A DNA stretch of 64,000 nt from Bacteroidales bacterium (GTDB lineage: Bacteria; Bacteroidota; Bacteroidia; Bacteroidales; UBA4417). Position 1 is the stretch's first letter. Every line of letters begins with the position of its first letter. The notes under the pieces were generated by a model, which was not told the origin of the DNA, ran no database searches, and was given only the letters and a program-made list of their open reading frames with translations. Made by a program: the position numbers and the translations under genes. Positions 20,483 to 29,762 of this stretch are shown here, one piece after another. Location of the stretch: contig JADJGZ010000029.1 of NCBI GenBank assembly GCA_016707785.1, forward strand, positions 1 through 64,000, in the 5' to 3' direction.

Positions 20483-21664
20483 TTACTGCAGAACAAGTCT
20501 TTGGTAACCTGTGGAGTTCCCGTTTTTTACCCTGACAAAGTACAATCCGGCAGGTTGTGCGGAAAGGTCATATTCATAAGGACCTTCAACATCAATTTCC
20601 TGTTCCAGCACTTTAGCACCATGAATATTGAAAACTGTAATCATTCCTCCGGTAACATGGTTCGCAAAATCAAGCTTAAAGTAACCCTCAGTGAGATTGG
20701 GAGATATACTGAAACCAGCCTGTTTGTTCAATGGTTTTTCATTTACTGAGGAAGGTTTTTCAAAACCGGTTATCCTGATTACTTTATTGCCACCTCCGAA
20801 AGTTGAAAAGAGGAAATCGCCTGTCAGGGGGTCTATTAATGCTCCTTCAGCCCCGGTAAGTCCTGTTACCATTTCTCTTGCGCTGGATGGAACAGGCAGT
20901 CCATTATCCCCCACCTCAAAAACAACTACTGTTCCGTTGGAATAAGAGGAGATGGCCATTGAGAGGTTGGGGAAAGTTGCTGAACCTGACGGAATATAAG
21001 CAATCCCCTCTGGACCCGAAGCCACTCCATAGACAGAGACCTCAGCAATCTTGTTTGATAAAAGATATTGCCCGTTGTTATCTATGGTGAAAGGAACATT
21101 ATACATAATTGATTCATTGTAGGATGAAAATACCAGGCTGCCTGCACCGGGATATCCTGCAGGCACAAAAGCCAGTGCACCCACCGATGAAGCCACCCCA
21201 TAAGCTGTTAAAGAATTGCTGATATAGGAATTATCGGGCAATACCTGGCCTAGTTCATTCATGCTGTACCTGGTGAAAAGGAGCGTTCCGTTAGGGGCGA
21301 AAATAATACCGCCGTCATTGTTGGGTGCTGCGATATACAGGACAGCACTTCCATCAAAGCCGGTTATGTGTTTCGATACCGGATCCCTGGTCAGGGCAAC
21401 TGTGTACAGACCCCCGCTGCCGGTGTTTGCAGCTCCTCCTATATAAAGCGTATTCGGTTGTTCCGGCCTGATGGTAAGCCCTCCATATTGGGAAGGTAGC
21501 TGATCAATGCTTCCCAGGTCAGTTAAAGTGTAGCCGGCTGAATCAAATTCCGGAGTCAGGGTTTGGGTGAGTCCCTGGAAATATAACAGGACGAACAATG
21601 TCAGCAGGCCTTTTTTCACCATTGAAGATGAAAATTTTGCAAAAGAATGGGTAGAGGTTTTCAT
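20483..21664 (-). CDS. T9SS-exported protein of unknown function
   Basis: A 393-residue secreted protein. The start at 21664 gives an extended signal region; the ATG at 21622 (MVKKGLLTLFVLLYFQG) gives a more standard signal peptide and may be the real start. The body holds repeated Gly/Ser-rich strands with the look of a beta propeller (IIFAPNGTLLFTRYS, ALAFVPAGYPGAGSLVFSS, GALIDPLTGDFLFSTFGG). The T9SS sorting domain begins near residue 310 (AGFSISPNLTEGYFKLDFAN, then LSAQPAGLYFVRVKNGN). No enzymatic motif is visible. Confidence 0.8.
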   Translation of the reverse strand: MKTSTHSFAKFSSSMVKKGLLTLFVLLYFQGLTQTLTPEFDSAGYTLTDLGSIDQLPSQYGGLTIRPEQPNTLYIGGAANTGSGGLYTVALTRDPVSKHITGFDGSAVLYIAAPNNDGGIIFAPNGTLLFTRYSMNELGQVLPDNSYISNSLTAYGVASSVGALAFVPAGYPGAGSLVFSSYNESIMYNVPFTIDNNGQYLLSNKIAEVSVYGVASGPEGIAYIPSGSATFPNLSMAISSYSNGTVVVFEVGDNGLPVPSSAREMVTGLTGAEGALIDPLTGDFLFSTFGGGNKVIRITGFEKPSSVNEKPLNKQAGFSISPNLTEGYFKLDFANHVTGGMITVFNIHGAKVLEQEIDVEGPYEYDLSAQPAGLYFVRVKNGNSTGYQRLVLQ

Positions 21665-21799
21665 ATGGAGTGCTTTTAAAAGTCAAAGTTAACCTTGAAT
21701 TTAGTAAATCCGAAATTTTTTGGCTCAAACTTTTCTTGTAAAGGCTAATTTTATGCGTCGGCTGAACAGATTTTGCGAATCACCTGACTGCTAACATGC

Positions 21800-22642
21800 T
21801 CAGTATAAATTTTTCAACCATTGTAAATATACCGAAGTGTAACTATCATTTAGTATTCCGTGTCCACCTTCCTCAGTGGTTATGAATTCAACTTTGGCTC
21901 CGGCTTTTTTTAGTTTAGCCACCAGCTCCTCTGTGAGGTCGTAAGGGCAGTTTAAATCATTCTTGCTGTGATAAATAAAAACAGGAATATTCTTAAAAGG
22001 CTCCAGGTAAGTGGGATTCAGGAAATCAGGGTAACCTTCGCCAATCCATTTACCTGCAAGGTTGGGATGCCCCGAAAAAACAACCACTCCTTTAAATAAT
22101 CCGGGGTATTCGTAAAATATCCTGTAGGCTCCATAACCACCCATGGAAAAACCGGCAATGATGATTCTCGAAGTATCGACAGGATAGTTCAGTATGGCAT
22201 CATCAATGGCCTCTTTTACATCTGTTTCCGCATAATCGGTGGTAAAACAATTGGATGTGCCCCTTCCGAAAGGTGCTATTTCAATAAAATTTCCATCTGT
22301 CAGGTTTTCCTTTAGCATTCCCTGGTCATCGGAACCACTTCCATGCAACATAATGAAAAGTGGATATTTTTTGTTCCTGTCGAAATCCAGGGGAACTTTA
22401 ATACTGTAGGGCTGTAGTGTACCATCAATTTTTGATTTGAATGCCCGCCTCGAAATACCTGTTTTCTCAGATAATAATCCGGGGTTATCAATTAATTTCG
22501 CTTTATCTATTTGGTAGTTAGAATAAAGTTCCCTGATGTGTCCCGCTGTTTCGTACTCTTTAACTCTTGAATATTCGTCCAGGACACTCTCCAGCCTGAA
22601 AAGCATGGTATAATAATCGCCTTCTGAAATCTGGCTTTTCAA
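21800..22642 (-). CDS. Esterase-like alpha/beta hydrolase
   Basis: Alpha/beta hydrolase of the prolyl-oligopeptidase/feruloyl-esterase-like group, about 280 residues. The nucleophile elbow is GFSMGG with Ser166, after the strand IIIAGF; the oxyanion region is in FIMLHGSGSDDQG; His in EEGGHGILND is the likely catalytic base, with an Asp in YHSKNDLNCPY as the acid. There is no signal peptide and no good ATG: the first codon is TTG at 22642, overlapping the stop of the upstream gene (TTGA), and the next ATG is at 22606. The frame is open immediately upstream of that TTG back to 22670, so this may really be the C-terminal half of the upstream protein, split by one indel (see findings). Confidence 0.82.
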   Translation of the reverse strand: MKSQISEGDYYTMLFRLESVLDEYSRVKEYETAGHIRELYSNYQIDKAKLIDNPGLLSEKTGISRRAFKSKIDGTLQPYSIKVPLDFDRNKKYPLFIMLHGSGSDDQGMLKENLTDGNFIEIAPFGRGTSNCFTTDYAETDVKEAIDDAILNYPVDTSRIIIAGFSMGGYGAYRIFYEYPGLFKGVVVFSGHPNLAGKWIGEGYPDFLNPTYLEPFKNIPVFIYHSKNDLNCPYDLTEELVAKLKKAGAKVEFITTEEGGHGILNDSYTSVYLQWLKNLY

Positions 22643-23673
22643 TTCAAGTAAGGATTGCCTTTCTTTTCACCATTAATTTCAGGCAATAGGGTAAGCGGGA
22701 TTTCACCTTCCGAATTATCGAAGCATTTCCAAACTACTTTATAAGCCCCGGGTGCCAGATTTTCAAGTGCTAAGTCAAATTCGTTTTCATTTATTCCCGG
22801 CACCAGCAAAATTTCTTTATATAACTCAGAATAAACATAATTATCAGCAGAGCGGATTGTTGCAAGATAAGCTGCCTGGGTGGCCCTGCTGGCATTGGAA
22901 ATAAATTTGATTTTTAACCCCTTCCCGGCGATTTGATTTTTCCTGGCAAGCCTGGCATAAGTGCATGGGTTTTCAATGCCAACAGGTGTTTCAAAAACAG
23001 CTTTCGTGTATTCGCGTTTACTTTGTTCCCATTGAAATTTCTCATCATACTTCATGTAGTAATAATTTTTTTCTTTCTTCCCGATGGCTTTTACGAAACA
23101 GAGGTTTATCCCAATTTCATCAGAAAATAATGGGTGGTATGGATATACCTCATTCCAGGGCAGCAACAGCTCGAAACAGCTTTTGCCATTTATCGTGGTA
23201 CATTCGAATTGTGTAGCAGAACTTAACGATTTCCCCGACAAATCAATGTTATAATACCATACTCCTTTTTTTGCATTCCGATTCCTTGATTTATCGGCAG
23301 GGGAGAAGCGCAATACATAAAATTCACCGGTGGGCTTTCCCGAATCGGGCTTTGCAATCAGCAGGTGAAAGCCATCGCCATTTTGATAAGCCCTGTCGCG
23401 GTAAATAATTGAATCGCTGCCTGATTCGATAAATAAGTAAAGAAATGAATACTGATAACCAATTTTATACCTCACTTCAAAATCCTGATTTTGCGGATTT
23501 GTTTTCTCAATATGCGAGAATTGATTCCATTCCAATGAAGTTGATTCCTTCTCGGGGAGCCCGTCAATAATGGGTTGCGTTTCTAAAAATGAAATATTTA
23601 ATTCCTTGTTTTGTCCGATTGCTGTAATACTTAGAATTGTCAATAGTATTTCCAAAATCATTATTTTTTTCAT
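22639..23673 (-). CDS. Secreted CBM9-like sugar-binding protein
   Basis: A 344-residue exported protein from the ATG at 23673. The signal peptide (MKKIMILEILLTILSITAIG) leads to a beta-sandwich domain (about 25-215) with the features of the CBM9-like/DOMON fold: PIIDGLPEKES, FEVRYKIGYQYSFLYLFIES, GDGFHLLIAKPDSG, YNIDLSGKS, FELLLPWNEV. Such domains bind sugars or act as haem or lipid-binding sandwich modules. A second beta domain covers about 240-330 (LAPGAYKVVWKCFDNSEGEI). The following esterase gene overlaps its stop by four bases. Together they would make a secreted carbohydrate esterase, which is the likeliest job. Confidence 0.7.
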   Translation of the reverse strand: MKKIMILEILLTILSITAIGQNKELNISFLETQPIIDGLPEKESTSLEWNQFSHIEKTNPQNQDFEVRYKIGYQYSFLYLFIESGSDSIIYRDRAYQNGDGFHLLIAKPDSGKPTGEFYVLRFSPADKSRNRNAKKGVWYYNIDLSGKSLSSATQFECTTINGKSCFELLLPWNEVYPYHPLFSDEIGINLCFVKAIGKKEKNYYYMKYDEKFQWEQSKREYTKAVFETPVGIENPCTYARLARKNQIAGKGLKIKFISNASRATQAAYLATIRSADNYVYSELYKEILLVPGINENEFDLALENLAPGAYKVVWKCFDNSEGEIPLTLLPEINGEKKGNPYLN

Positions 23674-24066
23674 GGGCAAATGATATTATTATATTGTCTT
23701 TTTTTTGATTCTTGTCATTTTAAACCTTCCCGAAGGCTTTATTATAAAGGAATGCATTACTTGTCCTGACTGGTATTTACCGGTTCAAATATATTACGAA
23801 TCAAATTTGACTGTATTATTACAAGAAAGCAGATTTGGCGCCTTTGCGAGAGGCTTGCATGTGACGGTCTATCTTTACGGGAAGTTACAGCGACAAGAAT
23901 TGTGAAGGAATTTTGTTATTTCCAATAATGAAATTTATCCATCATAATAACATTGCAATGCAGAATCTGCGACCAGGCTGCCATGGAAGGAAAGAAATCA
24001 GGAAAATAAATGATAATCTGCTTAAGTGACCCTTATGCAGCGTAATTTGACATCATTCTGTAATTT
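23674..24066. other. Intergenic region, nothing recognised
   Basis: AT-rich gap between the membrane protein gene at 24067 and the CBM9-like gene start at 23673. No coding signal or repeat is evident; it should contain the promoter for the gene pair at 21800-23673. Confidence 0.5.
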
Positions 24067-24549
24067 TTACCAATCCATCTTTAGGAGCATCAGGAGTGGA
24101 TAAGCAAACCCTGATAACAGGAGTAAAAGGAGAAAAGGGCGGTTAATATTTTGCCATTTATAATTTTTATGGCGAATAGCTTCTAACCCATGATTTATTG
24201 CCGACAGAATAAAGAAGGTGAAAAAGACCATTAGAATGGTCAATTCTGATTTAATGCCCCAGTTAAAAAAGTATATTAAAACAGCCCCCAATGCATATGA
24301 AATGAGCGCAAATGAAGATTGTTTCTGATAGTTGCTCCCGGTTTCATATCCCTTAGCCAATGCTGCCTGTTTGCCAAAAAATAAACCTTCAAAGCCTGAT
24401 ATTCCTGCTATTGCGAATACTACTACAGGTATCATGAAGTGCAATTGAGCTGTCGGATTGTAGCTTTCACCAAAGCCGATTGAATAGCCAAAGTAAAAGG
24501 CAATTCCTACGAGTGCAATACGGATGATGTCTAATGCCTGGATGAACAT
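24067..24549 (-). CDS. Small integral membrane protein, DUF6790-like
   Basis: A 160-residue inner-membrane protein with four hydrophobic helices (about 8-25, 38-56, 83-100, 103-122, and a C-terminal one at 138-156). The motif FFGKQAALAKGYETGSNYQ between helices 2 and 3 and LSAINHGLEAIR after helix 4 resemble small membrane proteins of the DUF6790 type; I am not certain. It starts 75 bases after the stop of the NHLM exporter gene, on the same strand. It could be the last gene of the RiPP operon and act as an accessory or self-immunity protein, or be unrelated. Confidence 0.6.
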   Translation of the reverse strand: MFIQALDIIRIALVGIAFYFGYSIGFGESYNPTAQLHFMIPVVVFAIAGISGFEGLFFGKQAALAKGYETGSNYQKQSSFALISYALGAVLIYFFNWGIKSELTILMVFFTFFILSAINHGLEAIRHKNYKWQNINRPFLLLLLLSGFAYPLLMLLKMDW

Positions 24550-24623
24550 ATTTTTCTTTATTTATGATTGGTTATTATTTCAGGTTTTATTGTTTAGAAA
24601 TGTTCTGACTGAGTTAAAATTTC

Positions 24624-27518
24624 CTATTCCATCTGCCTTTTCACCAATGCTGTAAAAATTCCGTTTTCTGCAAAGAGCTGGTCGAAAGTACCCTCTTCAC
24701 ACATTTGCCCGTCTTTTAGCACATAAATATAATCTGCTTCACGGATAGTGCTGAGCCGATGTGCAATTACAAGCCTCGTGACTTTCAGCAAATTCAGGCT
24801 TTCTGTAATAATGGCTTGTGTTCGGTTATCGAGTGCACTTGTTGCTTCATCGAATATCAGAATTCTGGGTTTGGTAATGATGGCTCTCGCTATAAGAAGG
24901 CGCTGACGTTGCCCCCCTGAAAGGTTCCGGCCACCTTCACTAACCATTGTTTGCATACCCATTGGCATTTGCCTGATATCTTCATCAAATCCCACCAAAC
25001 GGGCTGCTTCCCAGGCATCATCTTCTGTCAAATTACTCACACCGGCTATATTACTGAAGATACTCCCGGGCATTAGTTTCCCTTGCTGGAGAACTGTTCC
25101 TGTCTGTCGTCGGACTGCCTGTATTTCGAGTGTAGCAAGTTCCTGATCATCTATATAAATAGCTCCCTGTTCAGGTGTTTCAAATCCCAGTAATAACCTG
25201 ATTAGAGTTGATTTTCCTGAACCTGAAGGACCCACAACCGCAACGAATTTACCTGCAGGTACTTTCAGGCTTATATTATTGAGGACCAATGGCCCATCAG
25301 GATCATATCTGAATGATACATGCTGGAAACCAATATTTCCAACTAAGTCGCCCGGATGTGCCTTGCTACTGTCGAATTCGGTAACCGATTCAAGTATTGG
25401 TTTAAGATTCCTGTAAAATGGTACGGCTTGCATTACAGAAGTAAATGACTGTCCGACAGAAAGAATAGAGATGGATAAGCTGCTAAAGGCACTCATAAAT
25501 GCAATAAATGCTCCTATCCCAAGGTATTTTTCGTTAAGCCGGTCAAAAATCAATGAATAAAGCAAAAGGGTGCATATCACCGGGAATGCAACATTAAATG
25601 CTGAATAGAAATTTCCTATCCTGCGGTTTCTGAATTCAGATTGACGTTGGTCGGCGTACATATTTGCCCAGATGGAAAAGGCATTTTTTTCTGTTCCACT
25701 AACCCTTAATTTTGATATTCCGTTTATAAACTGAAGCGTTTTACCGGAAATTTTTTGCATCAATGAAACAATCCTGGTCTGCTGCCGTGTCTGTAAATAG
25801 CCTGTAAGGATAATAACACCAAGCAGCACCGCCAGCAAAATAATTACTGTCGGAAATACCAGTCCTGAATCATAATAATACAATAGAAAGAAATTGAATA
25901 AGGTAAAAATACCTGTCAGCACCGTATTGATTACAGTTCCCGAAAGTACCTGCATAATCGAATTGATGCCATTGGCCCTCATAGCCATTTCACCAGATGT
26001 ATATTTCCTGAAAAATGAGGCTGGTAAATGAAGGATCCTGTCCCAGACAGCAATTTGTAAAGAAGCTGTTATGCGTGTTTGGATGCGTTGCACTGACATG
26101 CCCCGAACATAGATAAACATGATATTTACAAATGCTGATACTGTCAAAGCAATAACAATTCCCAGTAATAACGATTGGTTGGCATTTGGGATAACCTGTT
26201 CAAAGATGGAACCCGTCAATACAGGTGTAACCATTCCGAGCAATCCGAGTAAAATGCCCACCAGGGCAAGCCGCCAAAGATCTTTTGAGGATTTTCTGAA
26301 ACTATAAATCAACAGATCTTTAAAGGTCAGTTTTTTGTCAGGCAGGGGCCTGAAAAAAGAAAACCCTTCAGAACAAAGTGTTTCAGCAGTGACTGCATTC
26401 AGAGCAATAGCTTCCTGGGTGAATGGCCGGATAAGTACATTTTTTCCTGGATGAATCGGAATAACAGCAGCTGGTTTCTGATCTGTTTTGGAGAAAACAA
26501 GCAAGGGTTCGATGTCAAGTTTCCACCAATCCTTTTCGAGAGTTACTTTCCTCTTTTGAATGTGCGATGCAAATAAAATGACATCGAGTCTGTCGGATAT
26601 CCTGTCGGATGCAACCGGTTTTGGCTTTACAATCCTGAATCCACCAGCCTTTGCAATCATCTGGCAAGTAGCCAGTAATTCATCCGATGCCTCTGTTTCA
26701 GAAATGAAGTAAGTATTGCTTTTCTTACCAAAGATGGAAGAAAATACCTGTGCAGTACCGCTGAAGGCTGCCTTTTGGCCAGCTATCTTATTTAGAAGTA
26801 AGCTGCGGTCCTTTTCAATTGTTATTTGCTGATTCCAAACCAGGTAATCATAAAACCATTTATTGAACCTTAAAAGAGAGGATAAAAGTAGATATTGGTC
26901 AAACAATGAAATAGTATCATATCCCAGGTAGCTGCTTTCTTCTGTTGATGTAAGCCACAATTGTCCGCAAACCGGGAAATACAGCTCCTTTGATTCAGCA
27001 AGCAGCTCTAATGATGCAACACGGGATTGCCCGCTGATTTGTTTCACCCATTTTACTTCTGATGAAAGTATGCATTCATTGGCCTGTGAGGAAAACTGTT
27101 CACCATTTTCCGGTTCAATAAATTCATAAGGAACCATCCCTCCCTGGATAAAGCTTGCACAGTTTTTAATCCAACCATCAATTAATCCGCTGATATATTC
27201 CTTTTCAGGTTTTTCGGATAACGGTTTTTCAAATTCAGTTACCGGAATTTTCTTAAAAAGGCAGTCACCTTCTGCCACAACCAGGAGCATTAATCCATTT
27301 TCCAGCCTTTCGTTTTCAAGTCCCAGGGCAATCTGTCCCTGCTGCAGGCTAAAAATAAAATTGCGTCTGCCGGCAGGAGTTTGGTTTTCGAATGCAGAGT
27401 AATATACATTGGCTTTCCCTTCGGCAAGATAATACAGGTATTTGCTCTCTGTGAGAGTAATAAACCGGTTTGATTTTAATTCAACCCTTTCACCTGTATC
27501 TTTCCACTTTTCCTGCAT
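24624..27518 (-). CDS. NHLM-type bacteriocin ABC exporter (permease/ATPase, second subunit)
   Basis: A 964-residue inner-membrane ABC exporter of the NHLP-bacteriocin export type 2. The first 380 residues lack a C39 peptidase and instead form a beta-rich cytoplasmic region typical of this subunit (GKANVYYSAFENQ). A six-helix permease follows (about 415-700; ALVGILLGLLGMVTPVLTGS). The ATPase domain has Walker A GPSGSGKST starting at about Gly763, the signature RNLSGGQRQR, Walker B ILIFDEATSALD, and the H-loop VIAHRLSTI. It works with the peptidase exporter at 27575 and the HlyD/TolC genes to move the RiPP across the envelope. Its ATG start lies 56 bases after the stop of that gene. Confidence 0.92.
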   Translation of the reverse strand: MQEKWKDTGERVELKSNRFITLTESKYLYYLAEGKANVYYSAFENQTPAGRRNFIFSLQQGQIALGLENERLENGLMLLVVAEGDCLFKKIPVTEFEKPLSEKPEKEYISGLIDGWIKNCASFIQGGMVPYEFIEPENGEQFSSQANECILSSEVKWVKQISGQSRVASLELLAESKELYFPVCGQLWLTSTEESSYLGYDTISLFDQYLLLSSLLRFNKWFYDYLVWNQQITIEKDRSLLLNKIAGQKAAFSGTAQVFSSIFGKKSNTYFISETEASDELLATCQMIAKAGGFRIVKPKPVASDRISDRLDVILFASHIQKRKVTLEKDWWKLDIEPLLVFSKTDQKPAAVIPIHPGKNVLIRPFTQEAIALNAVTAETLCSEGFSFFRPLPDKKLTFKDLLIYSFRKSSKDLWRLALVGILLGLLGMVTPVLTGSIFEQVIPNANQSLLLGIVIALTVSAFVNIMFIYVRGMSVQRIQTRITASLQIAVWDRILHLPASFFRKYTSGEMAMRANGINSIMQVLSGTVINTVLTGIFTLFNFFLLYYYDSGLVFPTVIILLAVLLGVIILTGYLQTRQQTRIVSLMQKISGKTLQFINGISKLRVSGTEKNAFSIWANMYADQRQSEFRNRRIGNFYSAFNVAFPVICTLLLYSLIFDRLNEKYLGIGAFIAFMSAFSSLSISILSVGQSFTSVMQAVPFYRNLKPILESVTEFDSSKAHPGDLVGNIGFQHVSFRYDPDGPLVLNNISLKVPAGKFVAVVGPSGSGKSTLIRLLLGFETPEQGAIYIDDQELATLEIQAVRRQTGTVLQQGKLMPGSIFSNIAGVSNLTEDDAWEAARLVGFDEDIRQMPMGMQTMVSEGGRNLSGGQRQRLLIARAIITKPRILIFDEATSALDNRTQAIITESLNLLKVTRLVIAHRLSTIREADYIYVLKDGQMCEEGTFDQLFAENGIFTALVKRQME

Positions 27519-27574
27519 CTGCGATTAAATCTGTTTACTATGCATTAATTTGAATCTATTTTCAAAGATTTTCT

Positions 27575-29746
27575 TTATGCCTCCTGGATTAGCCTTTTGT
27601 AGGCTCCATTCAGCTTCATCAATTCTTCATGCGTGCCTCGTTCAGCAACCTTGCCGGCTGTTAACACGATAATTTCATCACAATCCCTGATAGTACTCAG
27701 TCGGTGTGCTACAATGATGCAGGTGCAACCCCTGCGTCGGAGATTGTCATCAATATTTTTCTCGGTTGTCGCATCCAGGGCACTTGTGGCTTCATCAAGG
27801 ATGATTATGGATGGATTTATAGCCAGGGCCCGGGCAATTTCTATCCGCTGACATTGACCTCCGCTGAAATTTTTTCCGCCTTCTTCAATCTGGTAATTGT
27901 ATCCACCGGGACAAGAACTGATTTCCCCATGAATTTCTGCATCTGCGGAAGCCTTGATAATATGCTGATCCGGAATCGCATGATTCCACATGGCGATATT
28001 TTCTTTAATAGAGTCCTGGAAGAGAAAGATATCCTGGTCAACCAGGGCCAATGAGTTATTCATCACAGGGCGGGGAATATTATCCCTATGAATTCCATCA
28101 AACAGAATTTCGCCTGACCAGGGTTCGTAAAGCCCGGAAACAAGTTTTGAAATAGTTGATTTCCCGGAGCCTGATGAACCAACAAGGGCAACCCTCGCAC
28201 CGGGTTCCAGCTTCAGGTTGAAATTTTCAATCAGGGGTTTTTCCAGCGGACTATAACCGAATGTAACATTACGCAATTCAACAAAGCCTTTTAGTTTAGC
28301 ATCTGCTGCTGTCTCAGTCCCATAATCCTGATCAGGCAGAACAACTGCTTTATCTATTTCAGCATTCAGGACATCATCCAGCCTGTTTACTCCGGCTGTT
28401 ATATCCTGCACTTTTGAATATAAACTCACAAGACTATTGACAGGCGCAGTAAAACTGCCCATCAGTGCCTGAAAAACAATTAGCTGGCCCATTGTGAGTT
28501 CACCCCTGATCACCAGAATACTGCCAAAGCCAAGTAATACCATAGTGTTCAGTGAATTGAGCAGGGGAGAAGCCAGGTCAAGTTTTTGTGAAATAAGCCC
28601 AATACGTTGCTGCATATTTATCAGCACCGACTGACTATCGACCCATTTAGCAAAGAAGTCGGATTCAGTACCCGAAGCTTTTATCGTTTCAATCAACTGA
28701 AGCCCGTTTACAGAGAGTCCGATTTGCTTTCCCTGTTCAACCTGGAGCTTATTGTTTAGTTCTGTCCGCTTTTTTGAAACCGCCCTTACAATTGATATAT
28801 TGATCAAAGCAAATAAAATTCCGACAAGGGTGAGTATTACGCTGTACCTGAATAGAATAACTGCAAAGAACACCATTGATATCAGGCTGAGGAAACTGTT
28901 GGCCAGGTCGCCTGAAAGCAGTTGAGCAACCTTGTTGTTTATCGCAATACGTCCATTTATATCACCCGCAAATCGCTGGCTGAAGAATGAAACCGGAAGA
29001 TTCAAAACATGCCAGAAGTAGTTTGACGACAGGGAAAGGGCTACCCTGGTTTCCAGTCGGAGCAGGTATTTTTGCTGGATGTAAGTAAGAACAAGTTTAA
29101 TAATCCCAAGTAAAGCCAAACCGATTATCAATGGCCTGAACCAATTGTCGAAGCGTTTAATGAGGATGTCGTCAATAAAAATCTGGGAAAGGGAAGGGAT
29201 GATGATACCCGGGATGATGAGGAATAAACTACAGATTACCAGGAAAATTATACTGCTTCTCAAGCCGGTCATTTTCTTTCTCAATGAGATTGCCACATTG
29301 GGTTTTGTCCCTGATTTGCTGAAAGTATCTCCCGGTTTAAAGTTTAGGGTTATCCCGGTATATGATTTACTGAATTCTTCGTGACTAACCTTTCGGTGGC
29401 CTGTGGCAGGATCATTCAGATAGAAATACTTTTTGTCAAATCCTTCAACAACTATGAAATGGTTGAAATTCCAGAAAACAATGAATGGCAGATTTACAGT
29501 ATGCAGCTGATCGATTTCCAGTTTCAGTCCTGATGCTTCAAAACCATTGTTTCGTGCAGCTTTTATGAGATTAAGAGCATTGCTTCCATTGCGTGATATG
29601 CCACACTCTACACGCAATTGTTCAAGAGGTTTATAGAGTCCGTAAAAACCAAAGATCATTGAAAGGGATGCAGCACCACACTCCACTGTTTCCATCTGGA
29701 GCACGGTATCTGTTTGTACCTTTTTGTATGTTTCTTTAGTTATCAT
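27575..29746 (-). CDS. C39-peptidase ABC exporter for NHLP bacteriocin
   Basis: A 723-residue ABC transporter that both removes the leader peptide and exports the mature RiPP. The N-terminal C39 peptidase has catalytic Cys23 in MQMETVECGAASL-type context (QMETVECGAASL), His96 in NFNHFIVVEG, and Asp112 in LNDPATG. A six-helix permease follows (about 155-430), then an ATPase with Walker A GSSGSGKST, the signature KNFSGGQCQR, Walker B IIILDEATSALD, and VAHRLSTI. The start chosen is the ATG at 29746; an upstream TTG at 29773 would overlap the HlyD gene by 11 bases. The C39 domain cleaves after double glycine, which fits the IAGG site in the precursor at 36236. Confidence 0.95.
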   Translation of the reverse strand: MITKETYKKVQTDTVLQMETVECGAASLSMIFGFYGLYKPLEQLRVECGISRNGSNALNLIKAARNNGFEASGLKLEIDQLHTVNLPFIVFWNFNHFIVVEGFDKKYFYLNDPATGHRKVSHEEFSKSYTGITLNFKPGDTFSKSGTKPNVAISLRKKMTGLRSSIIFLVICSLFLIIPGIIIPSLSQIFIDDILIKRFDNWFRPLIIGLALLGIIKLVLTYIQQKYLLRLETRVALSLSSNYFWHVLNLPVSFFSQRFAGDINGRIAINNKVAQLLSGDLANSFLSLISMVFFAVILFRYSVILTLVGILFALINISIVRAVSKKRTELNNKLQVEQGKQIGLSVNGLQLIETIKASGTESDFFAKWVDSQSVLINMQQRIGLISQKLDLASPLLNSLNTMVLLGFGSILVIRGELTMGQLIVFQALMGSFTAPVNSLVSLYSKVQDITAGVNRLDDVLNAEIDKAVVLPDQDYGTETAADAKLKGFVELRNVTFGYSPLEKPLIENFNLKLEPGARVALVGSSGSGKSTISKLVSGLYEPWSGEILFDGIHRDNIPRPVMNNSLALVDQDIFLFQDSIKENIAMWNHAIPDQHIIKASADAEIHGEISSCPGGYNYQIEEGGKNFSGGQCQRIEIARALAINPSIIILDEATSALDATTEKNIDDNLRRRGCTCIIVAHRLSTIRDCDEIIVLTAGKVAERGTHEELMKLNGAYKRLIQEA

Positions 29747-29762
29747 TAGTTCCCGGGATATG

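Noticed and set aside
20465..21090. Plus-strand frames opposite the T9SS protein at 20483
   Set aside because: Antisense shadow of a clearly real gene with signal peptide and sorting domain.
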